DNA of 64,000 bases from Escherichia sp. E4742 (GCF_005843885.1 NZ_CP040443.1:558001-622000), one strand, 5' to 3'. Positions 45,704 to 58,257 are shown, counted from the stretch's first letter. Numbers and translations are program-made. The notes: a model not told the origin generated them from the sequence alone.

Positions 45704-45855
45704 CCGAGGTAAAGTCTCCCCAAACCAAATTTCCACGCGCTATCGAAACGCCACTCCATTAGCTGCAATTTGAGCAAGCAAAACGTTAGAGTGTCTCGTT
45801 TTTGTAAAGTTCCGTAACGCATCTGTTTTTGTTTGTCATGCTGTAGACGGATCAT
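45700..45855 (-). CDS. rseD: RseD, leader peptide of rpoE
   Basis: 51 residues from ATG 45855, MIRLQHDKQKQMRYG ... ending YLG. Its TGA overlaps the rpoE ATG (ATGA), so rpoE translation is coupled to it. It is very Arg, Leu and Lys rich. In E. coli RseD is known as a leader through which CsrA represses rpoE. The sigmaE promoter of rpoE lies inside this coding sequence. Confidence 0.95.
   Translation of the reverse strand: MIRLQHDKQKQMRYGTLQKRDTLTFCLLKLQLMEWRFDSAWKFGLGRLYLG
45786..45813 (-). promoter_or_regulatory. sigmaE autoregulated promoter of rpoE
   Basis: GGAACTT (-35, 45807-45813) and TCTAA (-10, 45786-45790) with a 16 bp spacer are a very good sigmaE promoter. It sits inside rseD, so transcripts from it lack the rseD start. 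Confidence 0.9.
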
Positions 45856-45863
45856 TATCTATC

Positions 45864-45869
45864 ATTATA
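45864..45869 (-). promoter_or_regulatory. -10 element of a distal rpoE promoter
   Basis: TATAAT just upstream of the rseD ATG probably belongs to a sigma70-type promoter that transcribes rseD together with rpoE; the -35 is weak. The rest of the gap up to nadB (45870-46086) shows no coding sequence. Confidence 0.5.
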
Positions 45870-46086
45870 AGTCTACAGAATCTGAACATCGCATTATCTG
45901 TGTAGAAATGCCCATTTAACTGCCTGAAGAGTACCCCAACGGCCTTTTTATTTCACCACCTAATCCTCTGCCGACGAGCAACTTCTCTTTTTTCCACCAC
46001 CCAGGATCTCCCTGTTTAGCCATTGTAACAAATATTAAAATAGCAGGTGTTTAATTACACAATGTGATGCTATGCTGACCAAACTG

Positions 46087-48455
<2,369 letters not shown>

Positions 48456-48586
48456 GTAAATAAAACCTTGCTGAAAAAACGGCGATAGCACCGGGTAAGA
48501 ACAATACCTGAGAAGCGATATCCATACAAACAGATGAAGATTGCAGCCGTAACGTCTATAATCAGCGCCCCACACAGAGGTAGAAC

Positions 48587-49921
48587 ATGACTGTAACGAC
48601 TTTTTCCGAACTTGAACTCGACGAAAGCCTGCTGGAAGCCCTCCAGGATAAAGGTTTCACTCGCCCGACCGCCATTCAGGCTGCCGCCATTCCGCCTGCG
48701 CTCGATGGCCGTGATGTACTCGGTTCTGCGCCGACAGGCACCGGTAAAACGGCGGCGTATCTGCTGCCAGCGTTGCAGCACCTGCTCGATTTCCCACGTA
48801 AGAAATCCGGTCCGCCGCGTATTTTGATTCTCACCCCAACTCGCGAGCTGGCGATGCAGGTGGCCGATCATGCCCGCGAGCTGGCGAAACATACGCATCT
48901 GGATATCGCCACTATCACCGGCGGCGTGGCCTATATGAACCACGCAGAAGTTTTCAGCGAAAACCAGGACATCGTGGTCGCCACGACCGGGCGTCTGCTG
49001 CAATACATAAAAGAAGAGAACTTCGATTGCCGCGCAGTTGAAACGCTGATCCTCGACGAAGCGGACCGTATGCTGGATATGGGCTTCGCTCAGGATATCG
49101 AACATATTGCTGGCGAAACGCGCTGGCGTAAACAGACCCTGCTCTTTTCCGCAACGCTGGAAGGCGATGCTATTCAGGATTTTGCCGAGCGGTTGCTGGA
49201 AGATCCGGTGGAAGTTTCTGCGAATCCGTCTACCCGTGAGCGCAAAAAAATTCATCAGTGGTATTACCGCGCCGATGATCTTGAGCATAAAACCGCATTG
49301 CTGGTGCATCTGTTAAAACAGCCTGAAGCGACTCGCTCAATCGTATTTGTGCGTAAGCGTGAGCGTGTGCATGAGCTGGCAAACTGGCTGCGCGAAGCGG
49401 GCATCAACAACTGCTATCTCGAAGGTGAGATGGTACAAGGCAAGCGTAACGAAGCGATCAAGCGTTTGACCGAAGGCCGCGTAAACGTACTGGTTGCAAC
49501 CGATGTTGCCGCGCGCGGTATTGACATTCCTGACGTCAGCCACGTCTTTAACTTCGATATGCCGCGCAGTGGTGATACTTATTTGCACCGTATCGGGCGT
49601 ACCGCTCGCGCCGGTCGTAAAGGCACCGCAATTTCACTGGTTGAAGCTCATGACCATCTGCTGCTGGGCAAAGTTGGTCGCTATATTGAAGAGCCAATTA
49701 AAGCTCGCGTAATTGATGAGTTACGCCCGAAAACGCGTGCGCCAAGCGAGAAGCAGACCGGCAAGCCATCGAAGAAAGTACTGGCAAAACGCGCCGAGAA
49801 GAAAAAGGCTAAAGAGAAAGAGAAGCCGCGGGTGAAAAAACGCCATCGCGATAGCAAAAATATTGGTAAACGCCGTAAACCAAGCGGAACGGGCGTGCCA
49901 CCGCAAACAACAGAAGAGTAA
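48587..49921 (+). CDS. srmB: SrmB, DEAD-box RNA helicase
   Basis: 444 residues. Q motif, Walker [20 protein letters not shown] (LDEADRML), SAT and [10 protein letters not shown] are all present. The C-terminal ~60 residues are Lys/Arg-rich ([13 protein letters not shown]). It acts in early 50S ribosome assembly and at low temperature. Confidence 0.98.
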   Translation: MTVTTFSELELDESLLEALQDKGFTRPTAIQAAAIPPALDGRDVLGSAPTGTGKTAAYLLPALQHLLDFPRKKSGPPRILILTPTRELAMQVADHARELAKHTHLDIATITGGVAYMNHAEVFSENQDIVVATTGRLLQYIKEENFDCRAVETLILDEADRMLDMGFAQDIEHIAGETRWRKQTLLFSATLEGDAIQDFAERLLEDPVEVSANPSTRERKKIHQWYYRADDLEHKTALLVHLLKQPEATRSIVFVRKRERVHELANWLREAGINNCYLEGEMVQGKRNEAIKRLTEGRVNVLVATDVAARGIDIPDVSHVFNFDMPRSGDTYLHRIGRTARAGRKGTAISLVEAHDHLLLGKVGRYIEEPIKARVIDELRPKTRAPSEKQTGKPSKKVLAKRAEKKKAKEKEKPRVKKRHRDSKNIGKRRKPSGTGVPPQTTEE

Positions 49922-49925
49922 TCAT

Positions 49926-49955
49926 AATGCCGGGTTTAAGCCCGGCATTTTTTTA
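49926..49955 (+). terminator. srmB terminator
   Basis: AATGCCGGG, a 6 nt loop and CCCGGCATT followed by TTTTTT form a Rho-independent terminator right after the srmB stop. It extends into the last bases of yfiE. Confidence 0.93.
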
Positions 49956-50834
49956 TCCAGCCACAAAACACTCTTCAACACACTGAATAAAAGTGTACAT
50001 CGCCGGGCTAACCGCTTTTCCGGCATGGTGTGCGCACATTGCTGTAATGGTCTGCGACTGCTCGCCAAAGGGCAATTCAATTAATTCACCGTTCGCCAGT
50101 TCTTTTGCTACCGCAAAGCGTGGCAGGTAGCTGACACCGATATTTGCCGCGACACAACGCTTGATGCTTTCGATACTTATAAGTTCAATGGTGTTTTCCA
50201 CCGTGATCCGCCGCTGGCGAAGCGTGCTCTCAAATATCTGACGGAAGACACATTGTGGTTCATTGATAATAAAGCTACAGGCGTTATGTCTTCCCGACTC
50301 AGTAAAATCGACATCTGCAATTTGCGGTGAAGCCACCAGCACTAGCGATTGTTCACCCAACTCACGTCGGTTCAGGGCATCATCATTCCCTACGCGATAA
50401 AAGATGCCGACGTCTGCCTCATCATTCAGTAGTGCATCACGAATCACGTAACAGTTCAGTGACTGCAATGATAAACGCACTTTTGGCGCTCGTTGCCGAA
50501 AACGCTGCAACACCTCCGGCATACGGTAAGAGAGCAACGTTTCGCCCGAAACAACGCGTAGTTCCCCGTCCGGATCCGACTCTTTTTTGGCAGCCTCACG
50601 AAGGGTATCCATCACTCTGGTGAGTTCATAAATGTGCGGCAGCAGCTTTTTTCCTTCGCGGGTAAGGCACATCCGTCGACCAATTTTCTCAAACAACTGG
50701 ACTGAGAACTCTTGCTCAAGCTGCTGAATATGAAAAGTCACCGTCGACTGTGTGCAGCACAATTTTTGCGAAGCTCGCAAAAAAGAACCCTCTTCCACCA
50801 CGGTTTTAAGCGTAATAAAACGGCGCAGATCCAT
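49953..50834 (-). CDS. yfiE: YfiE, LysR-type regulator
   Basis: 293 residues from ATG 50834; the frame is open to 50879. The N-terminal helix-turn-helix (GSFLRASQKLCCTQSTVTFHI) and the effector domain follow the LysR pattern. It is divergent from eamB with about 100 bp between, so regulation of eamB is a reasonable guess but not shown. Confidence 0.92.
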   Translation of the reverse strand: MDLRRFITLKTVVEEGSFLRASQKLCCTQSTVTFHIQQLEQEFSVQLFEKIGRRMCLTREGKKLLPHIYELTRVMDTLREAAKKESDPDGELRVVSGETLLSYRMPEVLQRFRQRAPKVRLSLQSLNCYVIRDALLNDEADVGIFYRVGNDDALNRRELGEQSLVLVASPQIADVDFTESGRHNACSFIINEPQCVFRQIFESTLRQRRITVENTIELISIESIKRCVAANIGVSYLPRFAVAKELANGELIELPFGEQSQTITAMCAHHAGKAVSPAMYTFIQCVEECFVAG

Positions 50835-50936
50835 AACTCCAAACCTATCGAAAATATCGAATTTAGAATGTGAAAACATTCATTTTTTTAAATGTTCCGT
50901 GTCGGGTACTGTCTACCAAAACAGAGGAGATAACAA

Positions 50937-51524
50937 GTGACACCGACCCTTTTAAGTGCTTTTTGGACCTACACCCTGATTACCGCCATGACGCCAGGAC
51001 CGAACAATATTCTCGCCCTTAGCTCAGCCACAACGCATGGGTTTCGTCAGAGTACCCGCGTGCTGGCAGGGATGAGTCTGGGATTTTTAATCGTCATGTT
51101 GCTGTGTGCGGGAATTTCGTTTTCACTGGCTGTTATTGACCCGGCAGCAGTGCATCTGTTGAGTTGGGCGGGGGCGGCATATATTGTCTGGCTGGCGTGG
51201 AAAATCGCTACCAGCCCAACAAAGGAAGACGGGCTTCAGGCAAAACCGATCAGCTTTTGGGCAAGCTTTGCGCTACAGTTTGTGAACGTCAAAATCATTT
51301 TGTACGGCATTACGGCACTATCGACGTTTGTCCTGCCGCAAACGCAGGCGTTAAGCTGGGTAGTTGGCGTCAGCGTTTTGCTGGCAATGATTGGGACGTT
51401 TGGCAATGTGTGCTGGGCGCTGGCGGGGCATCTGTTTCAGCGACTGTTTAACCGCTATGGCCGCCAGTTGAATATCGTGCTGGCGCTGTTGCTGGTCTAT
51501 TGCGCGGTACGCATTTTCTATTAA
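50937..51524 (+). CDS. eamB: EamB, cysteine/O-acetylserine exporter
   Basis: 195 residues from a GTG start with AGAGGAG upstream. It is a LysE/RhtB-family amino-acid exporter with about six membrane segments and the TPGPNNIL motif. It exports O-acetylserine and cysteine. It lies divergent to yfiE and convergent to grcA. Confidence 0.95.
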   Translation: MTPTLLSAFWTYTLITAMTPGPNNILALSSATTHGFRQSTRVLAGMSLGFLIVMLLCAGISFSLAVIDPAAVHLLSWAGAAYIVWLAWKIATSPTKEDGLQAKPISFWASFALQFVNVKIILYGITALSTFVLPQTQALSWVVGVSVLLAMIGTFGNVCWALAGHLFQRLFNRYGRQLNIVLALLLVYCAVRIFY

Positions 51525-51531
51525 TGAAAAA

Positions 51532-51559
51532 AAGCGGAAGAGGTCGCCCTCTTCCGCTT
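51532..51559. terminator. bidirectional eamB-grcA terminator
   Basis: AAGCGGAAGAGG, a 4 nt loop and CCTCTTCCGCTT form a 12 bp perfect stem. The minus strand has a T run right after it, suiting grcA. Confidence 0.92.
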
Positions 51560-51579
51560 AGTAACTTGCTACTTAAGCC

Positions 51580-51963
51580 TTACAGGCTTTCAGTAAAGGT
51601 ACGAGCGATAACGTCGCGCTGCTGTTCCGGAGTCAGAGAGTTAAAGCGAACTGCATAACCGGATACACGGATAGTCAGCTGCGGATATTTTTCCGGATGC
51701 TTAACTGCATCTTCCAGAGTTTCACGACGCAGAACGTTTACGTTCAGGTGCTGACCACCTTCAACGCGAACTTCTGGTTTAACTTCTACTGGAACTTCAC
51801 GGTATTCAATGTCACCCAGTTTGCTTACTGCAACCACTTCATCTTCTGCAAAACCTGCTTTCGCAACGATGCAACGCGCTTCGCCTTTTTCGCTGTCCAG
51901 CAGCCAGAAAGAGTTCAGCAGATCGTCGTTAGCGGCTTTAGTAATCTGGATACCTGTAATCAT
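51580..51963 (-). CDS. grcA: GrcA (YfiD), autonomous glycyl radical cofactor
   Basis: 127 residues from ATG 51963 with GGAGG upstream. The C-terminal part mirrors pyruvate formate-lyase, with the radical Gly in RVSGYAVRF. It replaces the damaged C-terminal segment of PFL after oxygen exposure. The promoter region has two FNR boxes, in line with induction under low oxygen. Confidence 0.98.
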
Positions 51964-52070
51964 ATGATGCCTCCCCGGCAAAATTATTTGATTTGTTCAG
52001 CCTGTCGCGGCCAATTGGTAAAACCATTGTTGCTTGAGTGTATATATACTCCTCAAGGACCCCTGATTCC

Positions 52071-52137
52071 TTGATTTAAATCAATAAAAAACACACACCA
52101 AATGTAGCGCCAAGTGGATTTTATTGTTTTACATCAA
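52071..52137 (-). promoter_or_regulatory. two FNR boxes of grcA
   Basis: TTGATTTAAATCAA (52071-52084) is a perfect FNR site and TTGTTTTACATCAA (52124-52137) is a weaker one 53 bp upstream of it. A TATATA -10 is near 52044. The 53 bp spacing equals that reported for yfiD sites at -40.5 and -93.5. Confidence 0.9.
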
Positions 52138-52267
52138 CTTATGCGGGTGTGAAATTTTACCAATTTACATTTTTTTACAGTCGATTATGTCTATAAAATG
52201 AGCTTGATTTTGTTCTGTAGAAAGAAGCAGTTAAGCTAGGCGGATTGAAGATTCGCAGGAGAGCGAG

Positions 52268-52957
52268 ATGGCTAACGAATTAACCTGGCATGACGTGCTG
52301 GCTGAAGAGAAGCAACAACCCTATTTTCTTAATACCCTTCAGACCGTCGCCAGCGAGCGGCAATCCGGCATCACTATCTATCCGCCACAAAAAGATGTCT
52401 TTAACGCCTTTCGTTTTACCGAGTTAGGCGATGTCAAAGTCGTGATTCTCGGCCAGGATCCTTATCACGGCCCCGGACAGGCTCACGGCCTGGCGTTTTC
52501 TGTTCGCCCCGGTATCCCCACTCCGCCGTCATTACTGAATATGTATAAAGAGCTGGAAAATACCGTTCCAGGCTTTACCCGCCCGGCGCATGGCTATCTC
52601 GAAAGCTGGGCGCGTCAGGGCGTTCTGCTGCTCAATACCGTATTGACTGTACGCGCAGGCCAGGCGCATTCCCACGCCAGCCTCGGTTGGGAGACGTTTA
52701 CTGATAAAGTCATCAGCCTCATAAATCAGCATCGCGAAGGCGTGGTGTTTTTGTTGTGGGGATCTCATGCGCAAAAGAAAGGGGCGATTATAGATAAGCA
52801 ACGCCATCACGTACTGAAAGCACCGCATCCGTCACCGCTTTCTGCGCATCGTGGATTCTTTGGCTGTAACCATTTTGTGCTGGCAAATCAGTGGCTGGAA
52901 CAACGTGGCGAGACGCCGATTGACTGGATGCCAGTATTACCGGCAGAGGGTGAGTAA
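52268..52957 (+). CDS. ung: Ung, uracil-DNA glycosylase
   Basis: 229 residues. The water-activating motif [18 protein letters not shown] gives D64, and HPSPLSAH carries the catalytic His. It removes uracil from DNA. It has an AGGAGAG ribosome-binding site at 52257-52263 and stands alone between grcA and yfiF. Confidence 0.99.
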   Translation: MANELTWHDVLAEEKQQPYFLNTLQTVASERQSGITIYPPQKDVFNAFRFTELGDVKVVILGQDPYHGPGQAHGLAFSVRPGIPTPPSLLNMYKELENTVPGFTRPAHGYLESWARQGVLLLNTVLTVRAGQAHSHASLGWETFTDKVISLINQHREGVVFLLWGSHAQKKGAIIDKQRHHVLKAPHPSPLSAHRGFFGCNHFVLANQWLEQRGETPIDWMPVLPAEGE

Positions 52958-52971
52958 ATTTGCAGGAAAAC

Positions 52972-52997
52972 GCCGGATGGCAGAGTTGCCACCCGGC
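52972..52997. terminator. hairpin between ung and yfiF
   Basis: GCCGG-AT-GGCA and TGCC-AC-CCGGC pair with one mismatch around a GAGT loop in the 47 bp between the convergent ends. It lacks a strong T tract, so it is a candidate terminator only. Confidence 0.45.
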
Positions 52998-53004
52998 TAA
53001 TTTA

Positions 53005-54042
53005 TCAGGCTTTATTCTGACGCCACCATTCGCCAAGCAGAACGCCAGTTGCGACAGAAATATTCAGTCCAGCAACGTTGCCAGTACCGTCAATCTTCAC
53101 GCGCAAATCGTTCGGATCGCGCGCGGCATCCGGTAACCCTTCATATTCCTGCCCCAGCACCAGCACCATTTTTTCTGGCAGACTGGTTTTGAACAGCGGT
53201 TTACCTTGCTCGCTGGAAGTGGTCACCACGGTGTAGCCCGCCTGACGGAAATCATCCAACACGTCAACAATGTTGTCGCCAGTAATCGGCTGAACATGCT
53301 CTGCGCCGCCTTCTGCGGTACGGATAGCCGCCCCCGACTCCAGCAGTGCCGCATCCTGCACCACAACACCTTTCACGCCGAAGTGCGCACAGCTGCGCAT
53401 CATGCCGCCCAGGTTATGCGGGTTAGATTCGTTTTCCAGCGCCAGTACACAATCCTGCGCACCTGCCTTACTTACCCACTGCTGCACGGTTGTACCGTTA
53501 CGCTTTTTGATCAGGAAGCACACGCCTCCGTGATGCTCCGTACCTGACGCCTTTGTCAGTTCCGCTTCATCCACCACATGGTACGCTTTGCGGTTTGCCG
53601 CCATCCAGCGCAAGGCTTCTTTAAAACGTGGCGTTACGCTCTGGATAAACCAGGCGCGAACAATTGCTTCCGGACGGCTCTGGAACAGTGCCTGACATGC
53701 ATTTTCGCCGTAGACGCGGGTTTCTTCCGCACGCTGACGACGCAACACTTCCGGATCAATAAAACTTTTACCACTGATGCCACCGTGATCGGCCTTTTCC
53801 GGCGCATCATCACCAGGCGCGCGGGAAACTGTGCGCCACGGCGACTCTTCCCACTTGCGGTCACGGGGCTGATTCTGTTTGTCATCGCGGGCGGGGCGAC
53901 GGCCACCGTCGGCACGAGATTTTCCTGGACGCCCGCCCCCTTTCCCGGTACGCGGGTTATGGGTACGTTTATCAGAATCATCATCACTGCGGACATACAT
54001 CACTTTGACCTTGCCGCTTTTGCTTTTCATTTCATCGTTCAT
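53005..54042 (-). CDS. yfiF: YfiF, SpoU-family RNA methyltransferase
   Basis: 345 residues from ATG 54042; the frame is open to 54117. The first ~95 residues are a low-complexity Lys/Arg/Gly/Asp-rich tail ([19 protein letters not shown]). The rest is an RNA-substrate-binding segment plus a SPOUT domain ([33 protein letters not shown]). Its RNA target is not known to me. It is 131 bp from the divergent gene region before trxC. Confidence 0.92.
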   Translation of the reverse strand: MNDEMKSKSGKVKVMYVRSDDDSDKRTHNPRTGKGGGRPGKSRADGGRRPARDDKQNQPRDRKWEESPWRTVSRAPGDDAPEKADHGGISGKSFIDPEVLRRQRAEETRVYGENACQALFQSRPEAIVRAWFIQSVTPRFKEALRWMAANRKAYHVVDEAELTKASGTEHHGGVCFLIKKRNGTTVQQWVSKAGAQDCVLALENESNPHNLGGMMRSCAHFGVKGVVVQDAALLESGAAIRTAEGGAEHVQPITGDNIVDVLDDFRQAGYTVVTTSSEQGKPLFKTSLPEKMVLVLGQEYEGLPDAARDPNDLRVKIDGTGNVAGLNISVATGVLLGEWWRQNKA

Positions 54043-54248
54043 GCTTTTCTCCACCAGCGCTGCGCGAAGCGCGCAGATTACCCGAAGTGCGCGCGGTTCG
54101 CCATGATTTCGTTCCAAAGCCTGCGTCTATCATACCCATTGAATAAAACAGATTGTTGTCTTGAACAATGTTCTCGATAATATGCAACACATTAGAAACA
54201 TACCGGTGTCATTACCGATAAGTCTCCTTACTCATCCCGAGGTTAGTT

Positions 54249-54668
54249 ATGAATACCGTTTGTACCCATTGTCAGGCCATCAATCGCATTCCCGACGATC
54301 GGATCGAAGATGCGGCAAAATGCGGACGCTGCGGTCACGACTTGTTTGACGGAGAGGTGATTAATGCGACCGGTGAAACGCTCGACAAATTGCTGAAAGA
54401 TGATCTACCTGTGGTGATCGACTTCTGGGCACCGTGGTGCGGCCCCTGCCGTAACTTCGCGCCAATTTTTGAAGATGTTGCGCAAGAGCGTAGCGGTAAA
54501 GTGCGCTTTGTGAAAGTGAATACCGAAGCTGAACGTGAATTAAGCAGCCGCTTTGGTATTCGCAGTATCCCGACGATCATGATTTTCAAAAATGGTCAGG
54601 TTGTCGACATGCTTAATGGCGCAGTGCCGAAAGCGCCGTTCGATAGCTGGTTGAACGAATCTCTTTAA
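54249..54668 (+). CDS. trxC: TrxC, thioredoxin 2
   Basis: 139 residues. The N-terminal zinc site (C5, C8, C25, C28) precedes a thioredoxin domain with active site WCGPC (C64 and C67). It reduces disulphides and is an OxyR-regulated oxidative-stress gene; I did not verify an OxyR site in the preceding 200 bp. Confidence 0.98.
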
Positions 54669-54736
54669 TCTTACCGGGGCGCATCTTGTGCCCCGTTTTC
54701 TCCTCTGCGACAATGGCGTTTTTTCGACGCTCTCTT

Positions 54737-55435
54737 ATGACCGAAAACGCTGTTCTCCAGTTACGCGCCGAACGTATTGCGCGCGCAACACGTCCTTTTC
54801 TTGCCCGCGGTAATCGCGTTCGTCGCTGCCAACGCTGTCTTTTGCCAGAGAAATTATGTCTCTGTTCGACAATTACCCCAGCGGAAGCAAAAAGTCGCTT
54901 CTGTTTGCTGATGTTCGACACCGAGCCAATGAAGCCAAGTAACACCGGGCGTCTGATTGCTGATATTTTGCCTGATACCGTTGCGTTTCAATGGTCGCGT
55001 ACCGAACCCTCGCAAGATTTACTGGATCTGGTACAAAACCCGGACTATCAGCCAATGGTGGTCTTTCCCGCCTCATATGCTGATGAGCAACGGGAAGTGA
55101 TCTTCACCCCGCCTTCCGGTAAGCCACCGCTGTTTATCATGCTCGATGGCACCTGGCCGGAAGCGCGCAAGATGTTTCGTAAAAGTCCGTATCTGGATAA
55201 TCTCCCCGTCATTTCCGTCGATCTTTCCCGGCTTTCTGCCTATCGCCTGCGTGAAGCCCAGGCTGAAGGACAATATTGTACCGCTGAAGTGGCTATCGCA
55301 CTTTTAGATATGGCGGGCGATACCGGGGCTGCGGCCAGCTTAGGCGAGCATTTCACTCGCTTTAAAACACGCTATCTGGCAGGAAAAACGCAACATCTGG
55401 GTAGCATCACAGCAGAACAGTTAGAAAGCGTTTAA
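54737..55435 (+). CDS. tapT: TapT (YfiP), tRNA-uridine aminocarboxypropyltransferase
   Basis: 232 residues from ATG 54737; a frame from 54686 runs through the intergenic region. It belongs to the DTW-domain family: an N-terminal Cys cluster (RCQRCLLPEKLCLC) and LDGTWPEARKMF. It installs acp3U47 in tRNAs using SAM. It is 31 bp before patZ, so the two may form one transcript. Confidence 0.92.
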   Translation: MTENAVLQLRAERIARATRPFLARGNRVRRCQRCLLPEKLCLCSTITPAEAKSRFCLLMFDTEPMKPSNTGRLIADILPDTVAFQWSRTEPSQDLLDLVQNPDYQPMVVFPASYADEQREVIFTPPSGKPPLFIMLDGTWPEARKMFRKSPYLDNLPVISVDLSRLSAYRLREAQAEGQYCTAEVAIALLDMAGDTGAAASLGEHFTRFKTRYLAGKTQHLGSITAEQLESV

Positions 55436-55466
55436 AATCATTCGGTCACTTCTGCGGGAGACCGGT

Positions 55467-58127
55467 ATGAGTCAGCGAGGACTGGAAGCACTACTGCGAC
55501 CAAAATCGATTGCGGTAATTGGCGCATCGATGAAACCCAATCGCGCAGGTTACCTGATGATGCGTAACCTGCTGGCGGGAGGCTTTAACGGACCGGTGTT
55601 ACCGGTGACGCCGGCCTGGAAAGCGGTACAAGGCGTACTGGCCTGGCCGGATATCGCCAGTCTGCCATTTACGCCCGACCTTGCTGTGCTGTGTACCAAT
55701 GCCAGCCGCAATCTGGCGCTTCTGGAAGAACTCGGTGAAAAAGGCTGTAAAACCTGCATTATTCTTTCTGCCCCGGCATCGCAACACGAAGATCTCCGAG
55801 CCTGCGCCCAGCGTCATAACATGCGCCTGCTTGGACCAAACAGTCTGGGATTACTGGCGCCGTGGCAAGGTCTGAATGCCAGCTTTTCGCCTGTGCCGAT
55901 TAAACGCGGCAAGCTGGCGTTTATTTCGCAATCGGCAGCCGTCTCCAACACCATCCTCGACTGGGCGCAACAGCGTGAGATGGGTTTTTCCTACTTTATT
56001 GCGCTCGGCGACAGCCTGGATATCGACGTTGATGAATTGCTCGACTATCTGGCGCGCGACAGTAAAACCAGCGCCATCCTGCTCTATCTCGAACAGTTAA
56101 GCGACGCGCGACGCTTTGTTTCGGCGGCCCGTAGTGCCTCGCGTAATAAACCGATTCTGGTAATTAAAAGCGGACGTAGCCCGGCAGCACAGCGACTGCT
56201 CAACACGACGGCAGGAATGGACCCGGCATGGGATGCAGCTATTCAGCGTGCCGGTTTATTACGAGTGCAGGACACTCACGAACTGTTTTCGGCAGTGGAA
56301 ACCCTTAGCCATATGCGCCCATTGCGTGGCGACCGACTGATGATTATCAGCAACGGTGCAGCGCCAGCTGCGCTGGCGCTGGATGCCTTATGGTCACGCA
56401 ATGGCAAGCTGGCAACGCTAAGCGAAGAAACCTGCCAGAAACTACGCGATGCACTGCCAGAACATGTAGTAATCTCTAACCCGCTCGATCTGCGCGATGA
56501 CGCCAGCAGTGAGCACTATATTAAAACGCTGGATATTCTGCTCCACAGCCAGGATTTTGATGCGCTGATGGTTATTCATTCGCCCAGTGCTGCTGCTCCA
56601 GCCACAGAAAGCGCACTGGCATTAATTGAAGCGGTAAAGCATCACCCTCGCAGCAAGTATATCTCTCTGCTGACGAACTGGTGCGGCGAATACTCCTCGC
56701 AGGAGGCGCGACGTTTATTCAGCGAAGCCGGGCTGCCGACCTACCGCACCCCGGAAGGAACCATCACCGCTTTTATGCATATGGTGGAGTACCGACGTAA
56801 CCAGAAGCAACTACGCGAAACGCCGGCGCTGCCCAGCAATCTGACCTCTAATACCGCAGAAGCGCATCTTCTGTTGCAACAGGCGATTGCCGAAGGGGCA
56901 ACGTCACTCGATACCCATGAAGTACAGCCAATCCTGCAAGCGTATGGCATGAACACGCTTCCCACCTGGATTGCCAGCGATAGTACCGAAGCGGTGCATA
57001 TTGCTGAACAGATTGGTTATCCGGTGGCGCTGAAATTACGCTCGCCGGATATTCCACATAAATCGGAAGTTCAGGGCGTCATGCTCTACCTGCGTACAGC
57101 CAATGAAGTCCAGCAAGCTGCGAACGCTATTTTCGATCGCGTAAAAATGGCCTGGCCGCAGGCGCGGATCCACGGTCTGCTGGTACAAAGTATGGCTAAC
57201 CGTGCTGGCGCCCAGGAGTTGCGGGTAGTGGTCGAGCAGGATCCTGTTTTCGGACCGTTGATCATGCTTGGTGAAGGCGGTGTGGAGTGGCGTCCAGAAG
57301 ATCAAGCCGTCGTCGCATTACCGCCGCTGAACATGAATCTGGCCCGCTATCTGGTCATTCAGGGAATAAAAAGTAAAAAGATTCGTGCGCGCAGTGCGCT
57401 ACGCCCATTGGATGTTGCAGGCTTGAGCCAGCTTCTGGTGCAGGTTTCCAACTTGATTGTCGATTGCCCGGAAATTCAGCGTCTGGATATTCATCCTTTG
57501 CTGGCTTCTGGCAGTGAATTTACCGCGCTGGATGTCACGCTGGATATCGCGCCGTTTGAAGGCGATAGCGAGAGTCGGCTGGCAGTGCGCCCTTATCCGC
57601 ATCAGCTGGAAGAATGGGTAGAATTGAAAAACGGTGAACGCTGCTTGTTCCGCCCGATTTTGCCAGAAGATGAGCCACAGCTTCAGCAATTCATTTCACG
57701 AGTTACTAAAGAAGATCTTTATTATCGCTACTTTAGCGAGATCAACGAATTCACCCATGAAGATTTAGCTAACATGACGCAGATCGACTACGATCGGGAA
57801 ATGGCGTTTGTGGCGGTGCGACGTATTGATCAAACGGAAGAGATCCTCGGCGTCACGCGTGCGATTTCCGATCCTGATAACATCGATGCCGAATTTGCTG
57901 TGCTGGTTCGCTCGGATCTCAAAGGGTTAGGCTTAGGTCGACGCTTAATGGAAAAGTTGATTACCTATACGCGAGATCACGGACTGCAACGTCTGAATGG
58001 TATTACGATGCCAAACAATCGTGGCATGGTGGCGCTGGCCCGCAAGCTCGGGTTTAACGTTGATATCCAGCTCGAAGAGGGGATCGTTGGGCTTACGCTA
58101 AATCTTGCCCAACGCGAGGAATCATGA
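55467..58127 (+). CDS. patZ: PatZ (Pka/YfiQ), protein lysine acetyltransferase
   Basis: 886 residues. Residues 1-~690 resemble the ADP-forming acyl-CoA synthetase fold (CoA-binding, ligase and ATP-grasp-like parts) without catalytic activity expected. Residues ~725-880 form a GNAT domain (LGLGRRLMEKLITYTRDHGL, NNRGMVALARKLGF). It acetylates acetyl-CoA synthetase and other proteins. It is known to be cAMP-CRP regulated. It is followed by pssA after about 110 bp. Confidence 0.97.
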   Translation: MSQRGLEALLRPKSIAVIGASMKPNRAGYLMMRNLLAGGFNGPVLPVTPAWKAVQGVLAWPDIASLPFTPDLAVLCTNASRNLALLEELGEKGCKTCIILSAPASQHEDLRACAQRHNMRLLGPNSLGLLAPWQGLNASFSPVPIKRGKLAFISQSAAVSNTILDWAQQREMGFSYFIALGDSLDIDVDELLDYLARDSKTSAILLYLEQLSDARRFVSAARSASRNKPILVIKSGRSPAAQRLLNTTAGMDPAWDAAIQRAGLLRVQDTHELFSAVETLSHMRPLRGDRLMIISNGAAPAALALDALWSRNGKLATLSEETCQKLRDALPEHVVISNPLDLRDDASSEHYIKTLDILLHSQDFDALMVIHSPSAAAPATESALALIEAVKHHPRSKYISLLTNWCGEYSSQEARRLFSEAGLPTYRTPEGTITAFMHMVEYRRNQKQLRETPALPSNLTSNTAEAHLLLQQAIAEGATSLDTHEVQPILQAYGMNTLPTWIASDSTEAVHIAEQIGYPVALKLRSPDIPHKSEVQGVMLYLRTANEVQQAANAIFDRVKMAWPQARIHGLLVQSMANRAGAQELRVVVEQDPVFGPLIMLGEGGVEWRPEDQAVVALPPLNMNLARYLVIQGIKSKKIRARSALRPLDVAGLSQLLVQVSNLIVDCPEIQRLDIHPLLASGSEFTALDVTLDIAPFEGDSESRLAVRPYPHQLEEWVELKNGERCLFRPILPEDEPQLQQFISRVTKEDLYYRYFSEINEFTHEDLANMTQIDYDREMAFVAVRRIDQTEEILGVTRAISDPDNIDAEFAVLVRSDLKGLGLGRRLMEKLITYTRDHGLQRLNGITMPNNRGMVALARKLGFNVDIQLEEGIVGLTLNLAQREES

Positions 58128-58144
58128 GTAAGGTACTGGAAATG

Positions 58145-58174
58145 TTGACCACTTAATCGGGACTGGTGTTATTA
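58145..58174 (+). promoter_or_regulatory. candidate pssA promoter
   Basis: TTGACC (-35, 58145-58150) and TTATTA (-10, 58169-58174) with an 18 bp spacer stand upstream of the small ORF at 58216 and of pssA. Confidence 0.5.
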
Positions 58175-58215
58175 TTGCCCGCTTATGTCGTCTGCATTGC
58201 ACAGAGGACCCTTCA

Positions 58216-58257
58216 ATGAACAGAGAAGAAATGCACTGTGATGTTGTCAAAATTTAA
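58216..58257 (+). CDS. possible 13-residue leader peptide overlapping the pssA start
   Basis: The ORF MNREEMHCDVVKI has an AGAGGA ribosome-binding site at 58202-58207 with 8 nt spacing. It runs 17 bp past the pssA ATG in another frame, so ribosomes on it would interfere with or be coupled to pssA initiation. A small leader called pssL appears in recent E. coli small-protein surveys as I recall them; whether it is this ORF is unverified. Confidence 0.5.
   Translation: MNREEMHCDVVKI

Noticed and set aside
52124..52137. second FNR box as an ung control site
   Set aside because: Its 53 bp spacing from the stronger box matches grcA control, and ung lies on the other strand over 130 bp away with no known FNR control.
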